A stretch of 64,000 nt of DNA from Halalkalibacter suaedae (GTDB lineage: Bacteria > Bacillota > Bacilli > Bacillales > Bacillaceae_D). Below the pieces are notes generated by a model. It did no database searches. It saw only the letters and a program-made list of their open reading frames with translations, and was not told the DNA's origin. Below are positions 42,899-52,084 of the stretch, piece after piece (positions within the stretch are counted from its first letter, which is position 1; each line of letters starts with the position of its first letter). The DNA lies in assembly GCF_017939705.1 (NCBI RefSeq), contig NZ_JAGKSQ010000001.1:558001-622000 (forward strand). The letters are read 5' to 3'. The position numbers and the translations under genes were made by a program.

Positions 42899-44326
42899 CT
42901 AAAATCTTTCTTTTAACCTTCTTAACACTTGATCTCTTACCGAAAGTATATTTAGTAATAGACACGCTATAACGTAGACTCCTAATCCAACAACCACTTG
43001 TATAATTAGCATTTGCCAACCTGAATAACCTCGAAGTAGTGATAGAACAAAACACATGAAACCTGTAGCAATAGCTATTTTGGTTAATTCCATATAAGCA
43101 ATTGGAATAGAGTGTATTTGAAAGTGAACAATGAGCCAACCTGATATTACTGCTACGAGATAGGCTGTGACTGTCGCAAACGCTGCTCCTTCAATCCCAT
43201 ACTGAGGAATTAACATGAAGTTTAAAACAATATTAACAATTGCAGCGATCACAACTGGTATAATTTGAAGCTTTGTTTTTCTTTGAATATGAAACATTAT
43301 ATCCACACAATACAGTTTAAAGCCTTTTAATAACGCACCCACTACGATGAATGGAACTAATAAAAGCCCTTGGTTTTGGAACCCTTCTCCTAATAAAACA
43401 GAAATAATATTAGGTCCTAATACAATAAAAGCCCCTGCAGCGGGCAAAGCAATAAAAAATAGTAGACTGATGTTCTTTTTAACTTGATCATAAGCCGCCT
43501 TCTCACCCTTCTCTTCCATCATTTTCATAGCAATAGGAAAAGCAGCCAAGTTAATGATCATCATTAATGTAAAAATCGATTGCTCTGTTAAATCATACGT
43601 ACTTGCGTAAATACCCGTTTCTGCTTTTGAGAGCAAATGATCGATGATTAAACGATCCGAGTTATGAATGATTACTCCAAGCAACAACGTTAGTGTTAAT
43701 GGCGTTCCATAGCTTGCGAATTCTTTTAACAAGGATTTGTCAAAAGCTTTTACGTTTAGTGAAAGCCCCCAAGTTTTAATTGTTGGTAAGATTAGAGCAA
43801 GCCAAAAACCAATGATTAAGCCGGCAAGTAGCCCTTGTTCACCAAAGCCTAAATAGATAAGAATCGTCCCGAATAGAAAGCCAAGTGTAGCTCGACTAAA
43901 GGCAATTACTCCATATTTCTTAGGTGCTAGCTCTGCACGTGCAAGCGATAAATTCATATTTGCCCATGATTGCGACCAAGAAAGTAATAGGATAAATCCT
44001 ATACTTACAGCTGAAAATTGCTCACCATAAAAAGCAAAAATAAGTAATGAAAAAATAGCCGTTACAACCATGATAGCCATAAAAGAAAGCTTCACTGTTT
44101 CAATCACTTGAGGGGAATGCCCATATTTCGGATAAAAGCGTAATAGGCTCAATCTTAACCATTCAAACATAACTGAATTCACTACAGCGGCCATTGCAAA
44201 CACTATTGCATATACCCCGTACTGCTCAGGTGTAAGCAAATTTGTATAAACAACAATACTTATAAAACCAATAATTGAAGGAATTCCGTGTGAGAAAAGA
44301 TAAGCAATTGCGTGTCTTGATAACAT
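42899..44326 (-). CDS. Polysaccharide biosynthesis flippase (MOP/Wzx-like)
   Basis: The 475-residue protein has about fourteen membrane helices and the MATE/MOP layout: LFSHGIPSIIGFISIVVYTN at the start, LLTPEQYGVYAIVFAMAAVV, and FMLIPQYGIEGAAFATVTAY near the end. It should flip lipid-linked repeat units across the membrane for the Wzy-like polymerase encoded nearby. The ATG at 44326 follows GAGGAGAAC; a longer frame to 44437 overlaps the upstream gene. Confidence 0.9.
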   Translation of the reverse strand: MLSRHAIAYLFSHGIPSIIGFISIVVYTNLLTPEQYGVYAIVFAMAAVVNSVMFEWLRLSLLRFYPKYGHSPQVIETVKLSFMAIMVVTAIFSLLIFAFYGEQFSAVSIGFILLLSWSQSWANMNLSLARAELAPKKYGVIAFSRATLGFLFGTILIYLGFGEQGLLAGLIIGFWLALILPTIKTWGLSLNVKAFDKSLLKEFASYGTPLTLTLLLGVIIHNSDRLIIDHLLSKAETGIYASTYDLTEQSIFTLMMIINLAAFPIAMKMMEEKGEKAAYDQVKKNISLLFFIALPAAGAFIVLGPNIISVLLGEGFQNQGLLLVPFIVVGALLKGFKLYCVDIMFHIQRKTKLQIIPVVIAAIVNIVLNFMLIPQYGIEGAAFATVTAYLVAVISGWLIVHFQIHSIPIAYMELTKIAIATGFMCFVLSLLRGYSGWQMLIIQVVVGLGVYVIACLLLNILSVRDQVLRRLKERF

Positions 44327-44352
44327 TAATTGTTCTCCTCTACCAATAAGTT

Positions 44353-45237
44353 CTATTTCTTTAATAAGCGTTGCACTAGTGTTCTGGAGACAATCAGTAT
44401 ATTCTTTGGATCCAATACAATTCCTGCGAGCGTCCATGGTATAGATTTATAGGCAAGGCTCCAGTTCTTTGCACCAAGGGCATTTAAGAACAACTGTGAT
44501 TTTACACGGTGAAGGTTTTTTTTATTTTTATGGATATCTTCTTTATACTTAGTATAAAAATTCAAGTTACCATTAAGTTTTTTTTCAAAGCTTTTGGAAA
44601 TGTTATCTGTATTGTCTACTCTATATAAGGTTAATGATTGGTTAATAAAAGCCACTTTTGCCTTTTCGGATACACGAACATACAGTTCTAAATCCTGGTA
44701 AGAAGAAAAGGATTCATCAAGTCCGTCAAGCTCCTTTAGTAGCTTTGATTCAATCGCCACAGCACTATATGTCCCGATCCAATTCGTATAAAGTAAGGAA
44801 TCTCGAATCCAACCCTCTTTTCCATGTGAATAGAGTTTCAATTCTTTCCTCTGTTTGAAATCGTAATATGTAAACGCCGAATAGACGAGTCCTGTTTCAG
44901 CATCTGCTTGAGCTATTCTTTCATAAAACTTCTCTAGCTTCTCTTCAAGCCAAACATCATCGTCATCTAAAAAGGCAATCCAAGAACCTTTAGCTGAAAA
45001 AATACCTTCATTTCGTGCACCACCTCCACCTTTTTGACGTGTGTTTTTCTTATATATAATTCTTTCGTCGTTTAGGTCTGTTATAACCTTTTCTGTGTCG
45101 TCGGTAGAATGATCATCAATCACAATAATTTCAAAATCAGAAAATGTTTGCTTCAAAACACTTTCTATCGCTTCTTTCATAATTGCCGAGCGGTTATACG
45201 TTGGCATGATAACCGTGAAAAAGGGATTGGTACTCAT
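44353..45237 (-). CDS. Family 2 glycosyltransferase
   Basis: The 294-residue enzyme has PFFTVIMPTYNRSAIMKEAI, FEIIVIDDHSTDDTE, GGGGARNEGI and WIAFLDDDDVWLEEKL, a textbook GT2 active site. AAAGGAGTAACG precedes the ATG. It is the first gene of the flippase set. Substrate unknown. Confidence 0.9.
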   Translation of the reverse strand: MSTNPFFTVIMPTYNRSAIMKEAIESVLKQTFSDFEIIVIDDHSTDDTEKVITDLNDERIIYKKNTRQKGGGGARNEGIFSAKGSWIAFLDDDDVWLEEKLEKFYERIAQADAETGLVYSAFTYYDFKQRKELKLYSHGKEGWIRDSLLYTNWIGTYSAVAIESKLLKELDGLDESFSSYQDLELYVRVSEKAKVAFINQSLTLYRVDNTDNISKSFEKKLNGNLNFYTKYKEDIHKNKKNLHRVKSQLFLNALGAKNWSLAYKSIPWTLAGIVLDPKNILIVSRTLVQRLLKK

Positions 45238-45318
45238 TTGCGTTACTCCTTTAATTTGTCATAACAATCATTATACTATAATTGTTGCTTGATTCCACGT
45301 TAGTTTCCTCAAAAAAAG

Positions 45319-45361
45319 AAGGTGTTCTAAAAGGGAGCTTTCTCACCTTCCAAAACACCTT
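45319..45361 (-). terminator. Terminator of the SpoIID/CWB2 gene
   Basis: AAGGTGTT (45319-45326) pairs with 45354-45361, extended by inner pairing AAGG/CCTT; seven T residues follow on the minus strand. Confidence 0.85.
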
Positions 45362-45375
45362 TCTATCACTATTAG

Positions 45376-47619
45376 CTATTTTCCTAAACTTGTCTTAGGA
45401 TAATAGAATTCAAGAATTTGATTATATTGATGTCCAGCTTTAGCTCGTTCATTAGCACCGTATTGACTCATTCCAACGGCGTGTCCAAAGCCTCTACCAT
45501 TAACTGTAAATCGGCCACTTTGGTCAGTAACACTATCAATATGATAGCTTTTGAAAATCGAACCACCAATCAATGAGCGTAAAGTGCTGATGTTAACATT
45601 ATCAAGCTTTAGAGTATACTTCTTAATATCTCCTAAAAGAGATGCATGTATCTGATTTTTAGCAGCTGTACTTATTGCTTGTTCTCCACCTAGGTAATAC
45701 ATATGTGGACGAGATTCCAATTGTTTAAGCCATGCCTGTGATGCAGATGGAAATGCATCCTTTTGAGTTAAGATTACTGGAGCTCCTTTTTGAGCAGCTA
45801 ATACTGCACCAGGAAGAGCATCAATAAAGACATCCCCTCTAGCAAGGAACACATTACTCTTATCAAAACTAAATTCATCCGCGATAGCCAAGCTTGTCCG
45901 GTATCGATCCGAGCCCGAAATACGCTTAATTGAGGATATTCCCAATGCTTTTAGCTCTGCTATAACATTATCAGAAACTGCTGCTGTTCCACCAATTACA
46001 TAAATAGTAGAAGCACCGCTGTTCTTAACATATTCCTTTACTTCACTGCTCAACCTTTTTGCTTCTGTTAACAAAATAGGGATTTGTTGACTTGCCGCAT
46101 AAGATGCAATGGATAAAGCATCAGGAGAAGTTGCTGAACCACTTGTGATGATTAATTCCGAAGAAGCATTCACCTTCTCTGCAATGGTAACCGATGTCCC
46201 GTAACGAGTAGATCCAGAAATACGCTCCACAGTTAAACCATTTGTCTCTAACGTCTTCTGCACACTTGGATCAATTGCTGCTGTCCCACCAAGTAAGTAA
46301 ACAGTTGAAGCTTTTAATTCCTTGATTTGAGTTAATACACTAGATGAAATCTTAGCAGAGTCCGTTAATAAAAGTGGTGCATTTAATTTATCTGCTAACA
46401 CACTACCTGCTAAAGCATCAACAGGTAGATCCCCACGTCCAATAATGACGTTTGAGCTCGTATTCCATCCTTCCTTGGCTACAGCTACACTTGTTTCATA
46501 TCTTGTTGCCCCAGATAAGGTCGTTGTATCCTCACTAGAGAGGGTTGCTCCATTCTCTCTTCGATACGAACCATCCGAATTTCGGACAAAGTAGTCTACC
46601 TGGATAGATCCCTTTGTACTCTTCCCACTTGTGTTTTTGTTAGTAATTGATAGTGTAGGAATCCCAACAATCTTCAAATTAGTATTTCGGAAATCACTCA
46701 TTGAATTAATATAAGATTTAATATTATTTAGTTCATTTCTGTTGTCTCGGTTCTCAGAGACCGAATTCCACCAAGAATCAGGATTCGCTAAATCAAGTCC
46801 AGTTGTATCAATTTGTTGCTTGTCCAAGCTAAAGGCCCATTTGTTCACTGGATCAAATGAATCCGGTTTAGCATCTAGATACGGAACTTGTGTAGAGCCC
46901 CAATAATTAGAGTTGGACTCTGTATGCCCACCATTACTTGATGAGTAGACAGCAGAAATTAGTTTTCCATTATACCGTAATACTTGATCGGCAGTTTGCT
47001 CGACGGCGGTGTTAGAGTTTCTATATAATGTACTCCCCCAAAAATAACCACCATATACTTGATACCTAATCGTATCATCAATGATTGTCGAGCCATGACC
47101 TAATGCATAGGTTCTGGCTGCAACTGCTTGTGCCTTCAACGCCTCGACGTTCCAGCTAGCTGGCATTTCGTGTGGAACAACACCCTTTAGATAATCTTCT
47201 AACGGGAGTTTGTTGACAGGTCTAACATACCCATCTTCTTTTGTAAATGTGATGGATCCTAAATAAGGACGTTCGTTAATCTCAATCACATTACTCGTAC
47301 CATATACAGATGGAGTAACAGTAAGAGAACTAGAAGAGCTAGCAATTCTAGAACTATCTCTATATAGGTTCAATTGGTTGTTTTCGAGCCTTACTGTATA
47401 AGATTGATTTGACGTTAGCGTTACCTTGTTATCTTCTGTTAAGACATATGTTCCTTTAATACTAACCTTAACATCCTTTTGATTTCCGAGATGGTTTTTA
47501 AGTTTAACAGATACTTCTCTTACAGGAGTAGCAGCTTCTGTGTAGGGAATATGAATTGTAATCGCAATAAGACAGATACTTAAAAGGGCTAGTACAGATA
47601 CAAAAAGTTTTTTCCGCAA
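45376..47619 (-). CDS. LytB-like secreted protein: SpoIID domain interrupted by three CWB2 repeats
   Basis: The 747-residue protein has a signal peptide (about 1-30), an N-terminal beta domain (31-130), the SpoIID/LytB core (PLEDYLKGVVPHEMPASWNV near 139-158, with the conserved Glu of HEMP at 151; SSSNGGHTESNSNYW near 226-240), then three CWB2 repeats (about 367-660, each with ISGS(T/D)RY-type and GGTAA(I/V) motifs), and finally VNGRGFGHAVGMSQYGANER (706-725), which is the usual end of the SpoIID catalytic region. SpoIID members are lytic transglycosylases acting on denuded glycan; LytB of B. subtilis enhances amidase LytC. CWB2 repeats hold the protein on the wall. Starts with TTG behind AGGAGGAG. 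Monocistronic. Confidence 0.9.
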   Translation of the reverse strand: MRKKLFVSVLALLSICLIAITIHIPYTEAATPVREVSVKLKNHLGNQKDVKVSIKGTYVLTEDNKVTLTSNQSYTVRLENNQLNLYRDSSRIASSSSSLTVTPSVYGTSNVIEINERPYLGSITFTKEDGYVRPVNKLPLEDYLKGVVPHEMPASWNVEALKAQAVAARTYALGHGSTIIDDTIRYQVYGGYFWGSTLYRNSNTAVEQTADQVLRYNGKLISAVYSSSNGGHTESNSNYWGSTQVPYLDAKPDSFDPVNKWAFSLDKQQIDTTGLDLANPDSWWNSVSENRDNRNELNNIKSYINSMSDFRNTNLKIVGIPTLSITNKNTSGKSTKGSIQVDYFVRNSDGSYRRENGATLSSEDTTTLSGATRYETSVAVAKEGWNTSSNVIIGRGDLPVDALAGSVLADKLNAPLLLTDSAKISSSVLTQIKELKASTVYLLGGTAAIDPSVQKTLETNGLTVERISGSTRYGTSVTIAEKVNASSELIITSGSATSPDALSIASYAASQQIPILLTEAKRLSSEVKEYVKNSGASTIYVIGGTAAVSDNVIAELKALGISSIKRISGSDRYRTSLAIADEFSFDKSNVFLARGDVFIDALPGAVLAAQKGAPVILTQKDAFPSASQAWLKQLESRPHMYYLGGEQAISTAAKNQIHASLLGDIKKYTLKLDNVNISTLRSLIGGSIFKSYHIDSVTDQSGRFTVNGRGFGHAVGMSQYGANERAKAGHQYNQILEFYYPKTSLGK

Positions 47620-47774
47620 TACGTTTCTCCTCCTATTAAAAGCTTTTCTAGATGTAACTCTACATTTCTACAGCATTTTACATCTTCTTTACGTATTCTA
47701 TCACTAGTTTATTAGATTCGACTAGCTTAATTGATTAAATACGAGTAAAGTCCTAGTGACAAAAATGGCTTATT

Positions 47775-48851
47775 TTAGACTTTTACATACTTTTTGTTCA
47801 AATGCATGATAATAGCAACAACTGACCAAAAAAGGACAAATAGAAAAGCATAACCTACCTTTGAAGGGACAAACCGATGTAGCACATCAGCTATTGTTGA
47901 ATCCATGCCAATAACATTCAATGTGATTTTACTAACAAAAGTTAGTAAAATTAATTTACCAAAATAAATAAGTAAACTATTCTTTCCAAATGCGGTCAAA
48001 TATACGACCACAGGATTTTGTTTTGTTAAAAAGTTCTTCTTATCTATTAACCAATACAAGCAACCTAAAAGAAACAATGTCATCCCGGTCGTTACTAAAC
48101 TAAAAGACGGAGACCAAATCCGTTTGTTAAAATCAATCCATTGAGAGAAGACACAGCCGATTAGGATAAAGAGACCACCAATCAAGAGGAGAGTCATTGT
48201 CTTTTTGTTAATATCTTTTCTTATTAAAATTAATCCGATCGCATATCCGGCTAATACATTTGTTAAAGCAGAAATCATATTAACGAAGCCTTCAGGATCA
48301 AAGCCACTACTACCGGCTCGGTATAGATGAACGTCAGTAAATAGAAATCGATCAATTTTAAAACTAGCTAGGCAGTCTGCCTGTGGAATGAGTCCCCCAC
48401 ATGTCTGACTTGTTCCGATTAGGAAAAATAGATATAGTGTGCTTATACTAATAGAAAGTAACAAGATATACGGTATCCTTGTCACAAGACGTGTGAGTAG
48501 AATGGTAAATAGACCAGCAATGGCAAAGAGTTGCAGAACACCTGTAAAGCGCAAATTATGTATGTCTATGCTCCATGAAACAATCATATTAAATAGCAGC
48601 CCGAAAAGGAGTAGCAAAAACGTTCTTCTCATTAATTTCTTCCAATTAACACCTTTGAAATTAGCAATCGCAAGACCAACTCCAAAAAGGGTTAAGAAAG
48701 CTGGAAATATAAAGTCAGTGATCGTTAATCCATACCATTCTGCATGTCTAAATAGGGGATAACCTCCATAAGGGAGTGCACTTACAAAAACTGATAATAC
48801 AACAACAAAACCCCGAAGGACATCTATTGATTCAATGCGCTTTTGTATCAT
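47775..48851 (-). CDS. HGSNAT-like (DUF5009/DUF1624) membrane acyltransferase
   Basis: The 358-residue protein has about ten membrane helices and begins KRIESIDVLRGFVVVLSVFV, the start shared by heparan-alpha-glucosaminide N-acetyltransferase relatives; TITDFIFPAFLTLFGVGLAI and FGKNSLLIYFGKLIL also fit. Such proteins move an acyl group from a cytoplasmic donor to an amino sugar outside. It diverges from a PIG-L-type deacetylase lipoprotein across about 70 bp. Acceptor not known; a wall or surface polymer is likely. Confidence 0.78.
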   Translation of the reverse strand: MIQKRIESIDVLRGFVVVLSVFVSALPYGGYPLFRHAEWYGLTITDFIFPAFLTLFGVGLAIANFKGVNWKKLMRRTFLLLLFGLLFNMIVSWSIDIHNLRFTGVLQLFAIAGLFTILLTRLVTRIPYILLLSISISTLYLFFLIGTSQTCGGLIPQADCLASFKIDRFLFTDVHLYRAGSSGFDPEGFVNMISALTNVLAGYAIGLILIRKDINKKTMTLLLIGGLFILIGCVFSQWIDFNKRIWSPSFSLVTTGMTLFLLGCLYWLIDKKNFLTKQNPVVVYLTAFGKNSLLIYFGKLILLTFVSKITLNVIGMDSTIADVLHRFVPSKVGYAFLFVLFWSVVAIIMHLNKKYVKV

Positions 48852-48920
48852 ATAGTATTTCCTTTCTATTAAAAATATCTTGGAGCCACTCTAGCTATTA
48901 TTAAACAAGGAGACTTGAAA

Positions 48921-49646
48921 ATGAAACAGAAATTTTACTTTTTTCTACTGTTATTATTTATTTTAACTGGTTGTACGAATCAACACGAGCATTCAATCTA
49001 TTACATCCCACACCCAGATGATGATATTTTAAGCTTCGGACCCGCTATTCTAGATGACCTCAAATCTAATCGAGAGGTTTCAATTGTCCTTCTAACCCAA
49101 GGCAGGGCAAGTAACGCTATTACATTAGTAAACAAGCAATTAGAACAAGAAGGTTCTCCGCCTATATCTGTTGATCAATTCGGAGAGGCACGGGTGAACG
49201 AATTTAGGAAATCGATGCATGTATTAGGACTTACTGACGAACAGTTACATATTCTTGATTTGCCTGACGGTGGATTAGAAGTCGATGCTGTTGTTGACGT
49301 GATCAAACAGTTCAATAAGGATTCAATCGTTCAACTGCACCATGCATTTACAGAACTTGACCCTCATCCTGATCATGCTGCTACAGGTCTTGCCCTAAAA
49401 CAGTTTCAACATTCTACAAAGGATACACTAGCTCGTTTCTATATCCCGATACAGGAACAGGGGAATATTGACTCTAGCAAATCGAATAGCATTAAAGACA
49501 ACGAGACAAAGGGTATCTACCAAAAAGCGCTGGATGCTTATGGCGTGTGGGAACCTGAAAATAATCTTTATAGTATTGGCCACCTATCCGTACCTACTTA
49601 TTTTCAGCAAGCTAGCGAACGGATGACCTCTACTTGGAATGAATAA
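48921..49646 (+). CDS. PIG-L-family deacetylase lipoprotein
   Basis: The 241-residue protein has a lipobox LTGC (Cys18) and the PIG-L/LmbE zinc motif IPHPDDDILSFGP (near residues 30-42) with a second motif ELDPHPDHAATG. PIG-L enzymes remove acetyl groups from GlcNAc-containing substrates. Lipoprotein anchoring outside the membrane suggests action on a surface polymer or scavenged glycan. The ATG at 48921 has AAGGAG nine bases upstream; a TTG at 48915 is too close to it. A terminator follows. Confidence 0.88.
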   Translation: MKQKFYFFLLLLFILTGCTNQHEHSIYYIPHPDDDILSFGPAILDDLKSNREVSIVLLTQGRASNAITLVNKQLEQEGSPPISVDQFGEARVNEFRKSMHVLGLTDEQLHILDLPDGGLEVDAVVDVIKQFNKDSIVQLHHAFTELDPHPDHAATGLALKQFQHSTKDTLARFYIPIQEQGNIDSSKSNSIKDNETKGIYQKALDAYGVWEPENNLYSIGHLSVPTYFQQASERMTSTWNE

Positions 49647-49651
49647 ACGGA

Positions 49652-49681
49652 AAAAGCCTCTCCTTAATCGGGAGGCTTTTT
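49652..49681 (+). terminator. Terminator of the PIG-L deacetylase gene
   Basis: AAAAGCCTC pairs with GAGGCTTTT across a short loop, followed by T residues on the plus strand. Confidence 0.85.
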
Positions 49682-49693
49682 TTACTGAATAGT

Positions 49694-49805
49694 TTCGAGC
49701 CTATAGTAATGATGATGACTTTTAATACCCGAAATAAACCTAAATAGATTTCACAAAACAAAAGTAAAAAAGGGTACTGTTTTTAAAGACCTCTATAGGC
49801 TCGAA
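49694..49805. repeat. 13-bp inverted repeat spanning the protease 3' end
   Basis: TTCGAGCCTATAG (49694-49706) and its exact complement (49793-49805) are separated by 86 bp. The right copy covers the last codons and stop of the subtilase gene. No gene lies in the spacer. Confidence 0.6.
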
Positions 49806-51925
49806 TCCTTATCTGTAGCTTGACTTGTGTTAAAATCATAAAAATCTTGATAGATAATTTGGTCAACTTGCCACTTCACATCCGTTGAAATTGCGTCTCT
49901 ACCTCCTATAGCAAGAAACGTAAGCTTGGTAGAACTATTTTCCACTTCAGTCTTTAAATATGATTTTACTTTACTTGGAAGACGGTTAGGTTCTACTAGA
50001 AGAATCGGCATTGATTCTTTTGCGGAAACCATCCCACCGGCTAACGCATCTGGAAATTTACGTCCAGTTGTAAGTAAATATCCTTTCTTTTCACCTAACT
50101 CATTCTTAAAATAATTATGAACCTTTATATTCGTTTCGTATCGATCAGTTCCCGAAATACGAATTGGATTAGGTAATTGTTTCATAGTCGAATCAGAAAT
50201 AGCTGCAGTCCCCCCTATTACATAAGCACGGTTAAATTGGTATTTTTGTAAAAATGCCTTCGTATCATGCGGAATGCGATCTTTCTCAACAAATACGATT
50301 GGGATTCCTAACTTAGCCGCATACGCAGAGATGGACAGTGCATCTGGATAATTCTGTCCTGATGCAATAATAACCTCACCATTTTGCCTTGCGACATAAT
50401 TGTTAATCATTGTTGCTGTTTCATATCGATTTGAACCACTTATACGATGTACACCAAAGCCCGAATCACGCAAGCTAGTTTCGACTTCTTCTGTTATCGC
50501 CGCTTTTCCTCCAACAATAATTATATCCGTTACTTGATATTCAGAGAGAGCCTCTATTAACTCTGCATCAATTGAATTAGAACGGGTTAAGGCAATAGGA
50601 GAGTCTAGCTTTGCTGCTAATCCACTCGCTGCCAAGCTATCTGGAAACGACTGATTACTAGCCAAAACAATGTATCTTCCTTGTTTTAAAGATAACGTTG
50701 GATTCAATTTTGGATCATTAGCTATTAGCTCGGTTTCGCCTATAGTCTGCCACCCGTATTTCGCCAGAGCAAGTGCTGTTTCAGATGAAGTCTTTCCAGA
50801 TATGCGACTTTCTGTATGCAGACGGTCATTTGCTAATTGGGCATTAATAATATCTGATTGTGCGCTCGCTTCCAAAAGGTACCGATTTTGTTTGTTAGAT
50901 AGCGACGGGGCTTGATTCTTAAGCATCGCAGCAACTGAAGCCACAAGAGGGCTAGCCATACTTGTTCCTGAGGAGTATAGGTATGGGTTTGAACTCTGAC
51001 ATTCCGTAAAAGGTTCCATCGTCCCCTTCACACAAGTACTGTATAGATTCACTCCCGGTGCCTTAATATTCACCCAGTCTCCAAAGTTTGAAAAAGGAGC
51101 CAACTGCTTATTTGAACTATTAACCGCTCCAACTGAAAGAACTTCCGGGTACGCAGCAGGATACATCTTATTCTGTACACCGTCATTTCCAGCAGAGGCG
51201 ATAATTAATATCCCTTGCTCTGTTGCAGCCTTTACCGCATCATGTATTGCTTTTGAGTAATCATAGCCACCTAAGCTGAGATTGATGATCGTCGCACCGT
51301 TTTGGGCAGCGTACTGAATCCCTTTTACGATGTTCGCATTACTAGCCCCTCGTTTATCTCCAACTTTGACAGGCATTATGAGAACGTCCTTTGCAATTGC
51401 AGCAATTCCTATTCCATTATTAGTTTGTGCACCAACTAGACCTGCTACATGTGTACCATGCCCAACAAAATCAGTTACTATATTCGTACTGTCATAGACA
51501 TTAAATGGCTTATAGATTTTCTCTTTTAAATCTGGATGGTTAATATTAACGCCCGAGTCTAGAACAGCAACAATCGATTGATGTGCTGGACGATAGAGTG
51601 ACCATGCCTCTGTAACATTCAGTAATGAAAAATCTTTGAGCTGATAATCAAAATAAGTATCATTAACATTTGTATACTCATAGAAAATCTCTTCTTCAAC
51701 ATACTCAACTTCGGGATCATTCTCCCATTTATCGAGCTGGTCCTGGTAGTCAGCTTCGTCTACCGAGATGAATTCAAACATGTCATAATCTTCATTTACT
51801 TCTGTTGACTGATAGGAACTAACCGTTTTCTTTTTTATTACGATCTCTTCTTCTGTAGCCAGTCCAACATTAGAAACGATAAAAACTGAAAGAAATATAA
51901 TAAGGATTATACCTATTTTTTTCAA
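49793..51925 (-). CDS. Subtilisin-family serine protease with three CWB2 repeats
   Basis: The 710-residue protein has a signal peptide (1-23), an I9-like propeptide (about 25-90), an S8 catalytic domain (about 95-360) with Asp123 (VLDSGVN), His156 (GHGTHVAG), oxyanion Asn247 (SAGNDG) and Ser322 (GTSMASP), and three CWB2 repeats (about 405-700). It should be a wall-retained extracellular protease. The first CWB2 repeat lacks a clear ISGxxRY start (it shows SGKTSSETALALAKYGWQT), so it is somewhat degenerate. TTG start behind GGAGGGC. Monocistronic. Confidence 0.92.
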   Translation of the reverse strand: MKKIGIILIIFLSVFIVSNVGLATEEEIVIKKKTVSSYQSTEVNEDYDMFEFISVDEADYQDQLDKWENDPEVEYVEEEIFYEYTNVNDTYFDYQLKDFSLLNVTEAWSLYRPAHQSIVAVLDSGVNINHPDLKEKIYKPFNVYDSTNIVTDFVGHGTHVAGLVGAQTNNGIGIAAIAKDVLIMPVKVGDKRGASNANIVKGIQYAAQNGATIINLSLGGYDYSKAIHDAVKAATEQGILIIASAGNDGVQNKMYPAAYPEVLSVGAVNSSNKQLAPFSNFGDWVNIKAPGVNLYSTCVKGTMEPFTECQSSNPYLYSSGTSMASPLVASVAAMLKNQAPSLSNKQNRYLLEASAQSDIINAQLANDRLHTESRISGKTSSETALALAKYGWQTIGETELIANDPKLNPTLSLKQGRYIVLASNQSFPDSLAASGLAAKLDSPIALTRSNSIDAELIEALSEYQVTDIIIVGGKAAITEEVETSLRDSGFGVHRISGSNRYETATMINNYVARQNGEVIIASGQNYPDALSISAYAAKLGIPIVFVEKDRIPHDTKAFLQKYQFNRAYVIGGTAAISDSTMKQLPNPIRISGTDRYETNIKVHNYFKNELGEKKGYLLTTGRKFPDALAGGMVSAKESMPILLVEPNRLPSKVKSYLKTEVENSSTKLTFLAIGGRDAISTDVKWQVDQIIYQDFYDFNTSQATDKDSSL

Positions 51926-52047
51926 AGATAAAGCCCTCCATTCTATCGTTTCTCAATCATATCACACTTACATTAGTTTACTATCAATATAGAATTCTAT
52001 CAAAGAGAATTTTAACGGTTGGACTGGAAGAACTGCCCAACTTAAAA

Positions 52048-52078
52048 AGAAGCTGTCTCTGAAAAAGAGACAGCTTCT
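52048..52078 (-). terminator. Terminator of the NlpC/P60-CWB2 gene
   Basis: AGAAGCTGTCTCT (52048-52060) pairs exactly with 52066-52078, loop GAAAA; T residues follow on the minus strand. Confidence 0.9.
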
Positions 52079-52084
52079 TCTATA

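Noticed and set aside
37753-45237. Whole glycosyltransferase region considered as a horizontally acquired capsule island
   Set aside because: tagO and galU are core genes, no mobile-element remnants are visible and base composition is similar to the neighbours.
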